Shown: in pieces, positions 38,371 to 48,373 of the stretch
Layout of the letters: each line of letters begins with the position of its first letter
How positions within the stretch are numbered: the first letter of the stretch is position 1
Assembly: GCF_004341165.1 (NCBI RefSeq)
Contig: NZ_SLZR01000005.1
Location: 177,428-241,427 of the forward strand
DNA: 64,000 bases
Direction: 5' to 3'
Origin: Reinekea marinisedimentorum
GTDB lineage: Bacteria; Pseudomonadota; Gammaproteobacteria; Pseudomonadales; Natronospirillaceae
The notes under the pieces: model-generated
Databases searched by the model: none
Seen by the model: only the letters and a program-made list of their open reading frames with translations
What the model was told of the DNA's origin: nothing
Position numbers and translations under genes: made by a program

Positions 38371-41300
38371 GTGAACAAACCCATTAAAATGCAACCACTG
38401 GCGTTCAGCATTGCACTGATCTCTGGTGCTGCGCTGAATCCACTGATTGCGTCCGATACGCTGCCCTACCAGTTTGTGGTCAGCCCCTACTCTGAGTACA
38501 GCGCCGATGAAATTTATGTTGCCGTCGTTGGCTATCAGGACGGTGGCTACGCATTCATGGATTTCGATAACGATTTCGAGATTAATCAGATGGATGCCAG
38601 CGACAACACCCTTTCCGGGGGTGATGGCTATAGCTACATAGATATGTTCAAACCACTGAGCGAGATTGAAGACCAGACCATCCCTATGCCGGAGCTTTCT
38701 TCGGTGCGCATGTACATTGGTTTTGGCAGTCCGCTCTATATTCGCTACGACACCATTGCGGACTCCGGCGGTTACGTTGCGCCGACCATCAATAACGAGG
38801 GTGATGCCAACTATGGCCTGCGCTTTGAAATAGTAGAGCTGACTTACAATGATTACGGTCTTTGGACCAACACCACCCGGGTTGATTCGTACCAGTACCC
38901 GATGGGCATCGAGGTTTGGGGCAACAACGGCTTCTATAAACGGGTGGGCGAGTTGCTCACGCACGATGAAATTGTCACCGCCTGGCAAAGCATGACCAAT
39001 GAAGAGTATCAGTTTGAAAATCTGTACCTGGTCGACGGTGATTACGACATTATTCTGAACCCATCTCACCATGAAGATTTCAGCACTAACGGCCAGTACG
39101 AAGACTATTTCGACGACTATGTGAATGCCGTCTGGACACGTTACAGCAGCGAAAACCTGTGTCTGAGCATCGGTGAAGCCGGCAAGTGGGTCGGTAAAGT
39201 GAACAGCGACAACGAGTTTGTATTTACCGAGTACACCGACAGCTACACCGATGAAAACAGCGGTTGCAGCAATGTTTCTGTCACAGCTGACGCGATGATT
39301 TCCGATGCGCCCAGTACCTATGAAATTTTATCTGCCAGCGGCGTACTGGCCGAAGACGTTTCCGAAACGTCGGATACCGACAACGATAAAAATATTCAAA
39401 AGCACTTCTCCGCTGGCTTTAACCGGGGCGTGATTGATCTCGATGCAGGCTACGATGAGTGGATTAGCTGGGACGACGCCGAGAGCTTCTTCAATAACAG
39501 CTACTACGGCGACAATAACTACGTTGAGTTCTGGCACAACGAAGACATCAGCTTTGAAGGCGAAACTTACGCCTTTGCTTATGACGATGTGTTCGATTAC
39601 TCATCAACCATTCACACCACCGACCCGGAAGAGATTCAGATAACACTCGGTGGTTTTGCCGCCGATGAATACGTTGCAGCCACCGCCATTGAGCTTTCGT
39701 GCGAGTCACTCACGCTCACCACCGGCAGCAGCACCACACTGACTGCCGAAGTAGAACCCGGCGATGCCAGCAACAGCACCGTGGTGTGGTCGAGCTCTAA
39801 CAGCAGTATTGTTTCCGTTGACGACGGCGAAATTACCGGCATCGACACCGGCAGTGCAACCATCACCGCCAGCTCTTACACAGAAGATGTCAGTGCCAGC
39901 TGCGTGGTCACCATCGCTGATGAGGTGGATGAGAACTTCATTGAGCGCATTGAAGCTGAAGACTACACCGATATGTACGGCGTACAAACGGAAACCACAT
40001 CGGATACTGATGGCGGCGAAAACGTCGGCTGGATTGACCCTGATGACTGGATGGAATACAGCATTGATGTTCCGGCCAGCGGCACCTATCAGCTGAATTT
40101 CCGCTTGGCATCACCGTACAGCATTGGCTCGTTCAATGTCCTGACAGGCGATGAGGTTCTGGCTTCGGTCAGTGTCGATTACACCGGCAGCTACCAAAGC
40201 TGGGTAACTCAAAGTACAGAGGTATACCTGAGCGAAGGTGAACAAACGCTGACGATTTATGTCACTGGCGATGGCTGGAACATTAACTGGTTTGAAATTT
40301 ATTCGACTGATGATTCCGGCTCATCTGCTGACGACTCAGCAAGCGATAGTACCACTGAGGAGAGCGTAGATTCTGGTGAACCCACTGACGAAACCACAGA
40401 GGAGGATTCTTCAGTTGATGACTCCGCAACAGACAGCGCGCTCGATGATGCCGATTCTGTGCAAGATACCGAAACAACGGGAAGCTGCAGCTTCGAATAC
40501 AGTGTGGTAAACGCCTGGAACAGCGGTTACGTTGCCACAGTGACGGTCACCAACAACAGCACCAGTGCTGCGACCGGCTGGAACATGTCTTTGAATTACA
40601 GCGACGATACAAGCATCAATAGCAGCTGGAATGCTGACGTTACCGGTACTGCGCCTGACTATAGTGCCAGCAACCTTTCATGGAATGGTGCTATCGGCGC
40701 TGGCGAAAGTATTTCCTGGGGGCTACAGACCAGCAGCAGTACTGACTACGTTTTGCCGTCGGTCAGCGGCAGTTGTGAAGGTATTGAAACAGACAGCAAC
40801 GATGACGTCACGAACGATGACAACTCTACGGATGATGGCTCTACGGATGATGGCACCACTGACGATGGAGCCACTGACGACAGCACTGAATCCAGCGGCG
40901 ACTGGTCGTTAATCTGGCAAGACGAATTCGATACCGATGAAATCGATACCAGCAAGTGGGATTTAGAAGAAAACTGCTGGGGTGGCGGTAACAACGAGCA
41001 GCAGTGTTATACCGATCAGGAATCGAACGCCTACATAGACGACAGTATTCTGTACATCACCGCAATTAACGAAAGCTACACCGGTGCTTCAGCAAACGAA
41101 GACGATGCCAGCTACGATGCCAGCAACACCACGACCCTGCCATACACCTCTGCCCGGTTGCGCACTAAAAACCTGGCCGATTTCAAATACGGCCGATTTG
41201 AAATCCGCGCCAAGCTGCCTTCCGGTCAGGGCACCTGGCCAGCCATCTGGATGCTGCCAACCGACTATGTTTACGGTACCTGGGCAGCCTCCGGTGAAAT

Positions 41301-42351
41301 CGACATCATGGAAGCGGTCAACCTTGGCACCGAGTCGGATGCCAGTGACGCAGAAGACGGAGAACTGGAGCGCCGCGTATACGGCACCCTGCACTACGGT
41401 GAAACCTGGCCAGACAACGTCTATTCCGGCACCAACTATGAACTACCAGACGGCGAAAGCCCGGCCGATGACTTCCACGTTTATGCGATTGAATGGGAAG
41501 AAGGCGCCATTCGCTGGTATGTCGATGGCGTTCATTATGCCACCCAAACTTCAGACAGCTGGTACACCCAGTATGAAGATGAAAACGGCGATACCGTTAA
41601 CGGCGAGGGTGCAGCACCCTTCGATGAATACTTCCACATCATCATGAACCTGGCCGTTGGTGGCGATTGGGCTGCTAACGTTAACGAAACCGGTATTGAC
41701 TCTACGGCTTTCCCGGCGCAAATGGCGGTTGACTATGTGCGCGTTTACGAGTGCAGCGCCGATCCGGACACTGGCCTGGGCTGCGCCACAGAGAGCGACG
41801 ATGCCGAACTGGTAGAGGGTTACACCGCACCGGAAATCATCACACTGGACGAGGACTTTTTAAGCACACCTCTGACGATGATTTATGAAGACTCCCTGGA
41901 TGACAACCTCTACTTCCAGAGCTACAACCCGGATGGCACGATCAGTTACAGCGAAGTGGCAGCCGATGATCACGGCACGGTATTACAGATCGACAAAACC
42001 GGCACCACGGGCAATGTTTATCTGGCAACAGGTACGGATGCTGACTTCAGCGATTGGGTCGAAAATGGTGCTATCGTCTTTGATATGCGCGTACTGAGCA
42101 AAGCCGATGACGCTGAGTTTTTAATTAAGCTAGACAGCGGCTGGCCTTATGTCAGTGACTACAGCGTCGCGTTACCATCCGATACCGAATGGGTGGAAAC
42201 CACCATCATGATCAGCGACATTCTGGCAAACGATAACAGCTACTCTGCAGGCAACTACGCAGACATTACATCGATCATCAACCTGTTAGTACTGGAGCCC
42301 ACGGATGAAATGAGTATTCAGCTGGATAACATTCGTCTGGAGGAGCAGTAA
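38371..42351 (+). CDS. Giant secreted beta-1,3-glucanase: GH64-like + Ig + CBM6 + CBM2 + GH16
   Basis: 1326 aa; GTG 38371 after ATGGAGATT, signal peptide ending near LIAS. Domains: GH64/thaumatin-like glucanase (about 30-430) with RFEIVELTYN and TRVDSYQYPMGIEVWG holding the likely Glu/Asp pair, and ETYAFAYDDVFDYSSTIH; Big_2-type Ig domain (about 440-515); CBM6 (about 523-650, IEAEDYTDMYGV...GGENVGWIDPDDWMEY); Ser/Thr/Asp linker; CBM2 (about 705-805, WNSGYVATVTVTNNS); a DDGSTDDGTTDDG-type linker; GH16 (about 844-1130) with catalytic GEIDIMEAVN; and a C-terminal galactose-binding-like domain (about 1160-1326). Two different beta-1,3-glucanase folds in one chain suggest a laminarin/callose enzyme held on cellulose-containing material. 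Confidence 0.9.
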   Translation: MNKPIKMQPLAFSIALISGAALNPLIASDTLPYQFVVSPYSEYSADEIYVAVVGYQDGGYAFMDFDNDFEINQMDASDNTLSGGDGYSYIDMFKPLSEIEDQTIPMPELSSVRMYIGFGSPLYIRYDTIADSGGYVAPTINNEGDANYGLRFEIVELTYNDYGLWTNTTRVDSYQYPMGIEVWGNNGFYKRVGELLTHDEIVTAWQSMTNEEYQFENLYLVDGDYDIILNPSHHEDFSTNGQYEDYFDDYVNAVWTRYSSENLCLSIGEAGKWVGKVNSDNEFVFTEYTDSYTDENSGCSNVSVTADAMISDAPSTYEILSASGVLAEDVSETSDTDNDKNIQKHFSAGFNRGVIDLDAGYDEWISWDDAESFFNNSYYGDNNYVEFWHNEDISFEGETYAFAYDDVFDYSSTIHTTDPEEIQITLGGFAADEYVAATAIELSCESLTLTTGSSTTLTAEVEPGDASNSTVVWSSSNSSIVSVDDGEITGIDTGSATITASSYTEDVSASCVVTIADEVDENFIERIEAEDYTDMYGVQTETTSDTDGGENVGWIDPDDWMEYSIDVPASGTYQLNFRLASPYSIGSFNVLTGDEVLASVSVDYTGSYQSWVTQSTEVYLSEGEQTLTIYVTGDGWNINWFEIYSTDDSGSSADDSASDSTTEESVDSGEPTDETTEEDSSVDDSATDSALDDADSVQDTETTGSCSFEYSVVNAWNSGYVATVTVTNNSTSAATGWNMSLNYSDDTSINSSWNADVTGTAPDYSASNLSWNGAIGAGESISWGLQTSSSTDYVLPSVSGSCEGIETDSNDDVTNDDNSTDDGSTDDGTTDDGATDDSTESSGDWSLIWQDEFDTDEIDTSKWDLEENCWGGGNNEQQCYTDQESNAYIDDSILYITAINESYTGASANEDDASYDASNTTTLPYTSARLRTKNLADFKYGRFEIRAKLPSGQGTWPAIWMLPTDYVYGTWAASGEIDIMEAVNLGTESDASDAEDGELERRVYGTLHYGETWPDNVYSGTNYELPDGESPADDFHVYAIEWEEGAIRWYVDGVHYATQTSDSWYTQYEDENGDTVNGEGAAPFDEYFHIIMNLAVGGDWAANVNETGIDSTAFPAQMAVDYVRVYECSADPDTGLGCATESDDAELVEGYTAPEIITLDEDFLSTPLTMIYEDSLDDNLYFQSYNPDGTISYSEVAADDHGTVLQIDKTGTTGNVYLATGTDADFSDWVENGAIVFDMRVLSKADDAEFLIKLDSGWPYVSDYSVALPSDTEWVETTIMISDILANDNSYSAGNYADITSIINLLVLEPTDEMSIQLDNIRLEEQ

Positions 42352-42399
42352 GAGCAGTCTAACACTTCATTAACAGACTGATCGTCAACTCACTTACTT

Positions 42400-42427
42400 A
42401 AACCGATGCCGCAAGCGACATCGGTTT
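42400..42427 (+). terminator. Hairpin after the GH64/GH16 gene
   Basis: Nine-base-pair stem AAACCGATG / CATCGGTTT with a ten-base loop. No U-tract except the stem's TTT. The structured repeat copy B begins two bases later. Confidence 0.65.
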
Positions 42428-42428
42428 C

Positions 42429-42617
42429 AGACTGCTGACAAAGCTATCGCAGTCTTCGAGACGGTGAAAAGGTAGCTCCTAAATAGACGTCGAAAACATG
42501 GCGGTCCGACGACTCGGTGTTTTCGTCGAGCGTATCAGGTGGTCCGGCATTCCGGCGATACTTGCAGCGGTCTATTTAGGAGCTACCTTTTTGTCGGCGG
42601 GGTTTATCGACAACCTG
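42429..42617. repeat. Structured ~189-bp repeat with variable stem and constant core, copy B
   Basis: Same order of parts as copy A at 25856. The 5' hairpin AGACTGC/GCAGTCT is one pair longer than in A. The left arm 42467-42487 and right arm 42571-42591 are perfectly complementary over 21 bp, and the 83-nt core at 42488-42570 is identical to copy A except its last base. The tail TTTTTGTCGGCGGGGTTTATC is shared. It again begins directly behind the terminator hairpin of an upstream plus-strand gene. The rest of the gene-free stretch 42352-42746 holds the two flanking terminators only. Confidence 0.85.
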
Positions 42618-42691
42618 AACCGGTCACAAGCCCATCCAAAGCATTCTGCCTTCAGGCAAATGAGCATCGCGGTCGGTGTAATAACGAGGGC

Positions 42692-42728
42692 CAAAAAAAA
42701 GGTGAGCACCGTTGCCAGTTACTCACCT
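42692..42728 (-). terminator. Terminator after the DUF1566-CBM2 gene
   Basis: On the minus strand AGGTGAG...CTCACCT (seven-base-pair stem, 15-base loop) is followed by TTTTTTT. Confidence 0.8.
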
Positions 42729-42746
42729 GAGGAAAGAAGGGTAAAA

Positions 42747-44390
42747 CTATTCGCAGCTTACGCTCACCGAGGGCAGTTCATAGTCACCGGAAGTCGTTGC
42801 CTGTACACCCCAGGAAACACTGCCGCCTGAGCTGACTTCGCCATTCCAGGAATAGTTGGTTGCCAGATAACTGGGTGCTGTTCCGGATAGCAACGCATTC
42901 CAAACATTATTGACCTCTGTACTGTCGCTGTATTCCAGATTGACTTCCCAACTGCTGATCGCACTGTCGCTGTTGTTAGTAACAGTGACTGTGGCAACGT
43001 AACCGCTGTTCCATTCGCTTGTTACATCGTAATCCACTGAGCAACTGGCATCGGTTGCCGTTTCAGTTGTTTCCGTCGTCACTGTTGATTCTGTACTTTC
43101 TTCCTGCTCAGAGCTTTCCTCCTGCTCAGAAGCAGTATCATCGGATGCAACATCATGAACGCAACGAACATAGTTGTAACCACGCTCTTCATCGCAGGCA
43201 AAATCTGAACAGCCGGTACCATCATTCGCATCTTCAGGGTATTTAGGGTCACTTCGCTGAGCACCCGCGCCGTGGTAGTCATAATAAATGCCATCACCCG
43301 TATCGCTGTTTGCATAAGAGTACGCCCGGCCGAATGCGATGTAACTGCCATTCATTGGGAAATCACCAATGGTTGTGCTGGACCAGAACCAACCGTAGTC
43401 ACCACCATCGCCATAGATGTTATCGATGTCATAGTCTTTATCGAATGTGATCTCAAAGTAGTCGGTATCGATAGCCGGAACTTCCGTTGTACCGTACTTA
43501 ACAATGCTTTGAAGCTCTTTATTATTGGGCAGGCGCCATTCGGTATAACCCTCTAGCTCCAAATTTTCACAATAATCCAGCGCATCCGGCCAACTGTAAG
43601 TTTCGCCACCGTCGCTTTGCTGCCACATCAGGTCTGTTGCGTTATCAGTGACAATCGTTCCGTTATCATTGACAGAAAAATCATTCTCACCATAGTCATC
43701 GCCCCTTACGCAGCGAACATATAAACCACTGGGGCTTGAATCTTCAGAATAAGATTTAATATGGCCATCAGCAAAGTTAAAACCTAAAGCAGCCCAATAA
43801 CCGGCTTCGCTGTCGCTTGCATCATTAGAGCCTGCAACCATATTGATCAGATACTCAGTACTCGACCAAAACTGAGTGGCAAATGGCTGAGCTGAATCGT
43901 AATCAAAACCAAAATAGTCTTCATCGATATAAGGCACGCTATCCACATCCGGGTCTGTAGACATCGCGCCATCAAAATCTGAAATGGAATACAACTCTTT
44001 AATAGATGGAAGTCGCCAATCGTCATAGCCGCCGGTCGTCTGCGACTCGCAATAGGCAATTGCTTCATCGAAATCGTACTGATCATCCGCCTGATCATAT
44101 TGCCACATTAGGCCGGTATTATTATCGGTAACCACGGTAAGATCAGAGCTTGTTGTGTAGTCAGCCTGAACCGTCTCGTATTCAGCATCCTGGCCTACAT
44201 ATTCAGACCCACAAGTGATCTCTTCTCCATCAAGGTCGAAACAGCTCGACTGCATGGTATCTACCACAACATAATCTGAAGTCGTTGCCGTTGTATCTGC
44301 AGCAACCACCACACTCGTTGAACCAACTGCACCAGCCAACGCGAGCAAACGCATTGAACTAATGAGAGGTGACATAATATTTTTACTCAT
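42747..44390 (-). CDS. Secreted protein with two DUF1566 (Lcl C-terminal) domains and a CBM2
   Basis: 547 aa with a signal peptide (ending near VVVAA). Two DUF1566 repeats are seen at about 75-233 and 237-410. Each starts with a VVTDNNTGLMWQ-type motif (TIVTDNATDLMWQ in the second), contains a YDDWRLPSIKELYSI / YTEWRLPNNKELQSI motif and ends in YVRCVRG / YVRCVHD. A Glu/Ser/Thr linker (about 413-445) leads to a C-terminal CBM2 (about 450-547, WNSGYVATVTVTNNS). DUF1566 domains are C-type-lectin-like and often lie on surface proteins; no catalytic motif is visible. It may be an adhesin or binding protein that attaches to cellulose. Convergent with the GH64/GH16 gene. Confidence 0.87.
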   Translation of the reverse strand: MSKNIMSPLISSMRLLALAGAVGSTSVVVAADTTATTSDYVVVDTMQSSCFDLDGEEITCGSEYVGQDAEYETVQADYTTSSDLTVVTDNNTGLMWQYDQADDQYDFDEAIAYCESQTTGGYDDWRLPSIKELYSISDFDGAMSTDPDVDSVPYIDEDYFGFDYDSAQPFATQFWSSTEYLINMVAGSNDASDSEAGYWAALGFNFADGHIKSYSEDSSPSGLYVRCVRGDDYGENDFSVNDNGTIVTDNATDLMWQQSDGGETYSWPDALDYCENLELEGYTEWRLPNNKELQSIVKYGTTEVPAIDTDYFEITFDKDYDIDNIYGDGGDYGWFWSSTTIGDFPMNGSYIAFGRAYSYANSDTGDGIYYDYHGAGAQRSDPKYPEDANDGTGCSDFACDEERGYNYVRCVHDVASDDTASEQEESSEQEESTESTVTTETTETATDASCSVDYDVTSEWNSGYVATVTVTNNSDSAISSWEVNLEYSDSTEVNNVWNALLSGTAPSYLATNYSWNGEVSSGGSVSWGVQATTSGDYELPSVSVSCE

Positions 44391-44837
44391 TACTAAATCC
44401 TTCGTTTATAAAGCAATATATAGAAATAAGATCACTGCATAAGATCAAAATTTTTTTGCCAGTGGATAGTAACGAGCGATTGAGAACTAAAGGCGCATAT
44501 AAAAAGAACTCTTCAAGCAGTGCGTATTTGTATGAATCTTCTCTCAAAAATTTTGGGCTTCGTTCAGGTTTCACCTGTAAGAAAGCACTAAAAAAAATAG
44601 GGGTCAGTGCCTCAGGTCACACCAAACTGGTTTAGCTGATCGCAACGCCCAAAAGATACTTCGTAGAAGAAGTGCGTTGATTCAGCTTCGTTAAACGGCA
44701 GACAGCCGATGCCTGCTTATTATTCCAACCTGCAACTACGCAGACAGAGAACGCTTTCCCCCTTGCCGATCCAAACAATGCTCGATTAACAACCCCTAAG
44801 GTGGCAGAATCAAAAAAAACTGACCAACGAGATAAGT
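44391..44837. other. 447-bp intergenic region
   Basis: Holds the upstream regions of the divergent DUF1566-CBM2 and SAHH-like genes. The DNA is AT-rich. I see no RNA gene, and no match to the SAH or SAM riboswitch cores before the SAHH-like gene. Confidence 0.5.
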
Positions 44838-45935
44838 ATGGATCTGCAAAAGCAAATTGACTGGCAATTCACCCATATGCCGCGCACCCGCGCAGCGGTG
44901 GAAAGCCTGGGTGACTGCAGCGGCAAGCGTCTGGCCGCCTGCACCCACCTGGATCAAAAAATGATCACCTTCTACGAAGGCTACCTGAAAAAGGGTGGCG
45001 AGCTGTTTTTAACCACCTGCAACCCAACGACGGTGCGCGATGAAGTGGTTGAATACCTGGTGGAGCGCGGTGCCGAGGCCTGTGCCTGGAAAGACATGAG
45101 CGATGCCGACTGGAAATTCTCGTTTCAGAAAGCACTGCAATGGAAGCCAGACTACATTTGCGAATTCGGTGGCGACCTGACCACCGCCTACCACGAGAGC
45201 GAAACCAGCGCGCCACTCATTGCCGGGCTGGAAGGCACCGGCTCGGGTGTTTCCCGTTTACAAAAGCTAAGCCTGCAATACCCGGTGTTCAACTGGGATG
45301 ATCTGGCCGCCAAAGAGGGCCTGCACAACCGCCACATGGTTGGCTTAACCACCTGGCAGGCGTTTATGGAGCGCACTCACCTTTCGCTGCATGAAAAGAA
45401 GGTACTGGTCATTGGTGCCGGCTTGGTGGGTCAGGGTGTGGCCGCTTCAGCACGCGCCTTTGGCGGTACAGTGAGCATTGCCGAGATCGACCCGTCGCGT
45501 CGCCTGCTCGCCAGCTACGATGGCTGGCCAATGGTCAACCTGGAAGACGCCATTGGCAGCGCCGATATTGTGGTCACCGCTACCGGTGTAGCCAATGTGG
45601 TTACGGCGCAGCACCTGCAAAAGCTGAAGCACGGCGCCTTTGTTTTAAACGTGGGCCATGTTGCTGATGAGATCAATACCAGTGAGCTGGATAAAGACAG
45701 CGCTATTGAGCCGGTACCCGAGGTCTTTGAATACCCCTGCGCCAACGGCACCTTCTACCTGCTTTCTAACGGCGCTATGTTCAACCTGACCGCCGGTTAT
45801 GGCGATTCAATCAATGCCTTTGATGTTTCACTGGCGCTGATGACCGCAGGCGTTGGCCATATTCTGCGTGCCGGCAGCAATTTTCAGCCCGGTTTGCACC
45901 TGCTGCCGAAGCCCGCCTGGGAGCCGGTTCTGTAA
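44838..45935 (+). CDS. Divergent S-adenosylhomocysteinase-like protein
   Basis: 365 aa, against about 430-470 for true AhcY. The NAD-binding fold is clear (KVLVIGAGLVGQGVAASARAF, IAEIDPSRR), as are parts of the substrate domain (THLDQKMITFYEGYLKKGGE, TTCNPTTVRDEV, CEFGGDLT). The catalytic segment that in AhcY reads N-x-N-D-x3-K-x3-D-N appears here as NWDDLAAKEGLHN: the Lys is kept but the Asp is His. The C-terminal NAD-closing tail (Lys...Tyr) is missing; it ends LLPKPAWEPVL. It is therefore probably a paralogue with altered chemistry or a different nucleoside substrate. Monocistronic; ilvD follows 102 bases later. Confidence 0.75.
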   Translation: MDLQKQIDWQFTHMPRTRAAVESLGDCSGKRLAACTHLDQKMITFYEGYLKKGGELFLTTCNPTTVRDEVVEYLVERGAEACAWKDMSDADWKFSFQKALQWKPDYICEFGGDLTTAYHESETSAPLIAGLEGTGSGVSRLQKLSLQYPVFNWDDLAAKEGLHNRHMVGLTTWQAFMERTHLSLHEKKVLVIGAGLVGQGVAASARAFGGTVSIAEIDPSRRLLASYDGWPMVNLEDAIGSADIVVTATGVANVVTAQHLQKLKHGAFVLNVGHVADEINTSELDKDSAIEPVPEVFEYPCANGTFYLLSNGAMFNLTAGYGDSINAFDVSLALMTAGVGHILRAGSNFQPGLHLLPKPAWEPVL

Positions 45936-46037
45936 GGTCTGTCACCAAAGCAATACCAAGTTGCACAAATCTCACTTACGCCCTGCTGCTAAATGGTTAG
46001 AATAACCGCTTTAAAATAAGCAGCAGGGATTTTACTC

Positions 46038-47885
46038 ATGCCTCAATATCGCTCAAAAACCTCTACCGCTGGTCGTAATATGGCCGGTGCCCGTTCTCTC
46101 TGGCGTGCCACTGGCATGAAAGATGACGACTTCAGCAAACCGATCATCGCCGTAGTAAACAGCTTTACTCAGTTTGTTCCAGGCCACGTTCACCTGAAAG
46201 ACATGGGCCAGCTGGTCGCACGCGAAATTGAAGCCGCCGGCGGTGTTGCTAAAGAATTCAACACCATTGCAGTCGACGACGGCATCGCCATGGGTCACGA
46301 CGGCATGCTCTACTCCCTGCCTTCACGCGAAATTATTGCCGACTCTGTTGAATACATGGTTAACGCTCATTGTGCAGACGCCATGGTATGCATCTCTAAC
46401 TGCGATAAAATTACCCCGGGAATGCTCATGGCCTCTATGCGCCTGAACATTCCGGTTATCTTCGTTTCTGGCGGCCCGATGGAAGCCGGTAAAACCAAGC
46501 TGTCTGAAAACAAACTCGACCTGGTCGACGCCATGGTGATTGCAGCCGATGATTCTGCCAGCGATGAAAAAGTAGCGGAATACGAGCGCAGCGCCTGCCC
46601 TACCTGTGGCTCCTGCTCTGGCATGTTCACCGCCAACTCCATGAACTGCTTAACCGAAGCCATCGGCCTTTCGCTGCCGGGCAACGGCACCCTGGTTGCA
46701 ACTCACGCAGACCGTAAAGAACTGTTCCTGCAGGCGGGTCGCCGCATTGTTGAACTGTGCAAGCGTTACTACGAGCAGGAAGACGAATCTGTTCTGCCGC
46801 GTTCTATCGCTTCGTTCAAAGCCTTTGAAAACGCCATGTCGCTGGATATCGCCATGGGCGGCTCCACCAACACCATTCTGCACCTGCTGGCAGTGGCGCA
46901 GGAAGCCGGCGTCGATTACAACATGGGCCACATGGACGACCTTTCCCGTAAGGTGCCCCAGCTGTGTAAAGTTGCGCCGAACACGCCTAAGTATCACGTT
47001 GAAGACGTACACCGCGCGGGCGGCATCTTCGGCATTTTGGCCGAGCTCGACCGCGCCGGTTTGCTGCATACCGATGTACCCACCGTACACACCGCCACCA
47101 TGAAAGAAGCCCTGCAGCAGTGGGACATCATGACCACCAACGATGCCGCCGTGAACGAATTCTACAAAGCAGGCCCTGCCGGTATTCCTACGCAAACCGC
47201 CTTCAGCCAGGCCACCCGCTGGCCAACGCTGGATGGTGACCGCGCTAACGGCTGTATTCGCTCAATTGAACACGCCTTCTCACTGGAAGGCGGCCTGGCG
47301 GTACTGAAAGGCAACATCGCTGAAAGCGGCTGTGTGGTTAAAACCGCCGGCGTTGATGAAAGCATTCTGGAATTTAAAGGCCGCGCACGCATCTTTGAAA
47401 GCCAGGATTCCGCCGTAAAAGGCATTCTGGACGATCAAATTGAAGCAGGTGACGTTGTCATCATCCGCTACGAAGGCCCTAAAGGCGGCCCAGGCATGCA
47501 GGAAATGCTCTACCCAACCAGCTACCTGAAATCTAAAGGCTTGGGCAAAGCCTGTGCCCTGCTCACCGACGGCCGCTTCTCTGGCGGCACCAGTGGCTTG
47601 TCTATCGGCCACTGCTCACCGGAAGCAGCCGCAGGCGGCGCGATTGGCTTAATCGAGGAAGGCGACACCATCCTGATCAACATTCCAAAGCGCTCCATCG
47701 ATGTCGACCTAACAGCCGAGCAACTGGCCGAACGCCGCGCCGCTATGGAAGCCAAAGGCAAAGCCGCCTGGAAACCTGCGGAAAAACGCGAACGTAAAGT
47801 GACCAGCGCATTGAAAGCCTATGCCCTGCTGGCCACCAGTGCCGATAAAGGCGCAGTGCGTAACACCGAGATGCTGGAAGATTAA
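46038..47885 (+). CDS. ilvD: Dihydroxy-acid dehydratase
   Basis: Fe-S enzyme of valine, leucine and isoleucine synthesis, 615 aa. Cluster cysteines in [14 protein letters not shown] and [19 protein letters not shown]; further family motifs [23 protein letters not shown] 46038 behind CAGGGATTT. Full-length and unremarkable, followed by a terminator; it marks the last core gene before the cassette region. Confidence 0.97.
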   Translation: MPQYRSKTSTAGRNMAGARSLWRATGMKDDDFSKPIIAVVNSFTQFVPGHVHLKDMGQLVAREIEAAGGVAKEFNTIAVDDGIAMGHDGMLYSLPSREIIADSVEYMVNAHCADAMVCISNCDKITPGMLMASMRLNIPVIFVSGGPMEAGKTKLSENKLDLVDAMVIAADDSASDEKVAEYERSACPTCGSCSGMFTANSMNCLTEAIGLSLPGNGTLVATHADRKELFLQAGRRIVELCKRYYEQEDESVLPRSIASFKAFENAMSLDIAMGGSTNTILHLLAVAQEAGVDYNMGHMDDLSRKVPQLCKVAPNTPKYHVEDVHRAGGIFGILAELDRAGLLHTDVPTVHTATMKEALQQWDIMTTNDAAVNEFYKAGPAGIPTQTAFSQATRWPTLDGDRANGCIRSIEHAFSLEGGLAVLKGNIAESGCVVKTAGVDESILEFKGRARIFESQDSAVKGILDDQIEAGDVVIIRYEGPKGGPGMQEMLYPTSYLKSKGLGKACALLTDGRFSGGTSGLSIGHCSPEAAAGGAIGLIEEGDTILINIPKRSIDVDLTAEQLAERRAAMEAKGKAAWKPAEKRERKVTSALKAYALLATSADKGAVRNTEMLED

Positions 47886-47949
47886 AGCCAGACGGTTTAG
47901 CTACTCACCGAGCATTTAACGAAGCTTGGTTTGTAGCAGTATTCATAAC

Positions 47950-47981
47950 GGGAATTCCTGAGAGGGGGTTCCCTTTTTTTT
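47950..47981 (+). terminator. Rho-independent terminator after ilvD
   Basis: Stem GGGAATTCCT / AGGGGGTTCCC (with G-U pairs) followed by TTTTTTTT. Confidence 0.8.
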
Positions 47982-48356
47982 GCTGGGTCTGTTTAGCGCA
48001 GCCTAAACGACAAGCAGGCAATCACTTAAATTCTCACGCCAACCATGACTTGAACTCCTAAATACCCGTTAGTTGAGCCGCAAAACATCAGAATTTCCCG
48101 GGTTTTGCCGCATGAGCGGTAAAACATGGCGCGCAGTTCATTTTGTATGCGGTACTGGTACCGGCTAAATATTGAACACTGCATGAACAAAGGCCTGCAG
48201 GCGCGGCAGTATTCCGGTAAAAACCGCTGACGCGGCTTTTTGTGGATATTCAAATTGACAGGTTTTGCTCTAAGTTAGAGTATATGGAGAGTGGCTAGAA
48301 TTTAATCACGGGGAAAAGCCGCTCTGGAAAAAGCCGCTTGAGCGGCAGAATAATCT
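47982..48356. other. 375-bp junction region before the cassette array
   Basis: No convincing gene. A 75-codon open frame on the minus strand (48026-48253) has many Cys and Arg and no ribosome site; I do not call it. Several imperfect palindromes occur, for example GCCGCAAAAC / GTTTTGCCGC at 48078-48112 and AAGCCGCT...AGCGGC at 48316-48346. This is where an integron attI or a decayed attC would be expected; I can see only the core GTTATAG at 48357-48363. Confidence 0.5.
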
Positions 48357-48373
48357 GTTATAGCTAAAAAACT

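Noticed and set aside
42498..42830. Open frame through structured repeat copy B (and the equivalent in copy A) as a small protein gene
   Set aside because: No ribosome site; the two copies' changes keep base pairing rather than protein sequence, and the frames diverge after the repeat.
44383..44574. 63-codon minus-strand frame overlapping the DUF1566-CBM2 start
   Set aside because: No ribosome site, no recognisable family, and it overlaps the signal-peptide gene; likely leader DNA.
44580..44837. SAH or SAM riboswitch before the SAHH-like gene
   Set aside because: None of the conserved core motifs could be found by eye.
48026..48253. 75-codon Cys-rich minus-strand frame before the cassette array
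   Set aside because: Lies over imperfect palindromes, has no ribosome site and no family; treated as non-coding junction DNA.
48270..48363. Integron attI site with nearby integrase
   Set aside because: Only a single core (GTTATAG) is visible and no tyrosine recombinase frame is present in the window.
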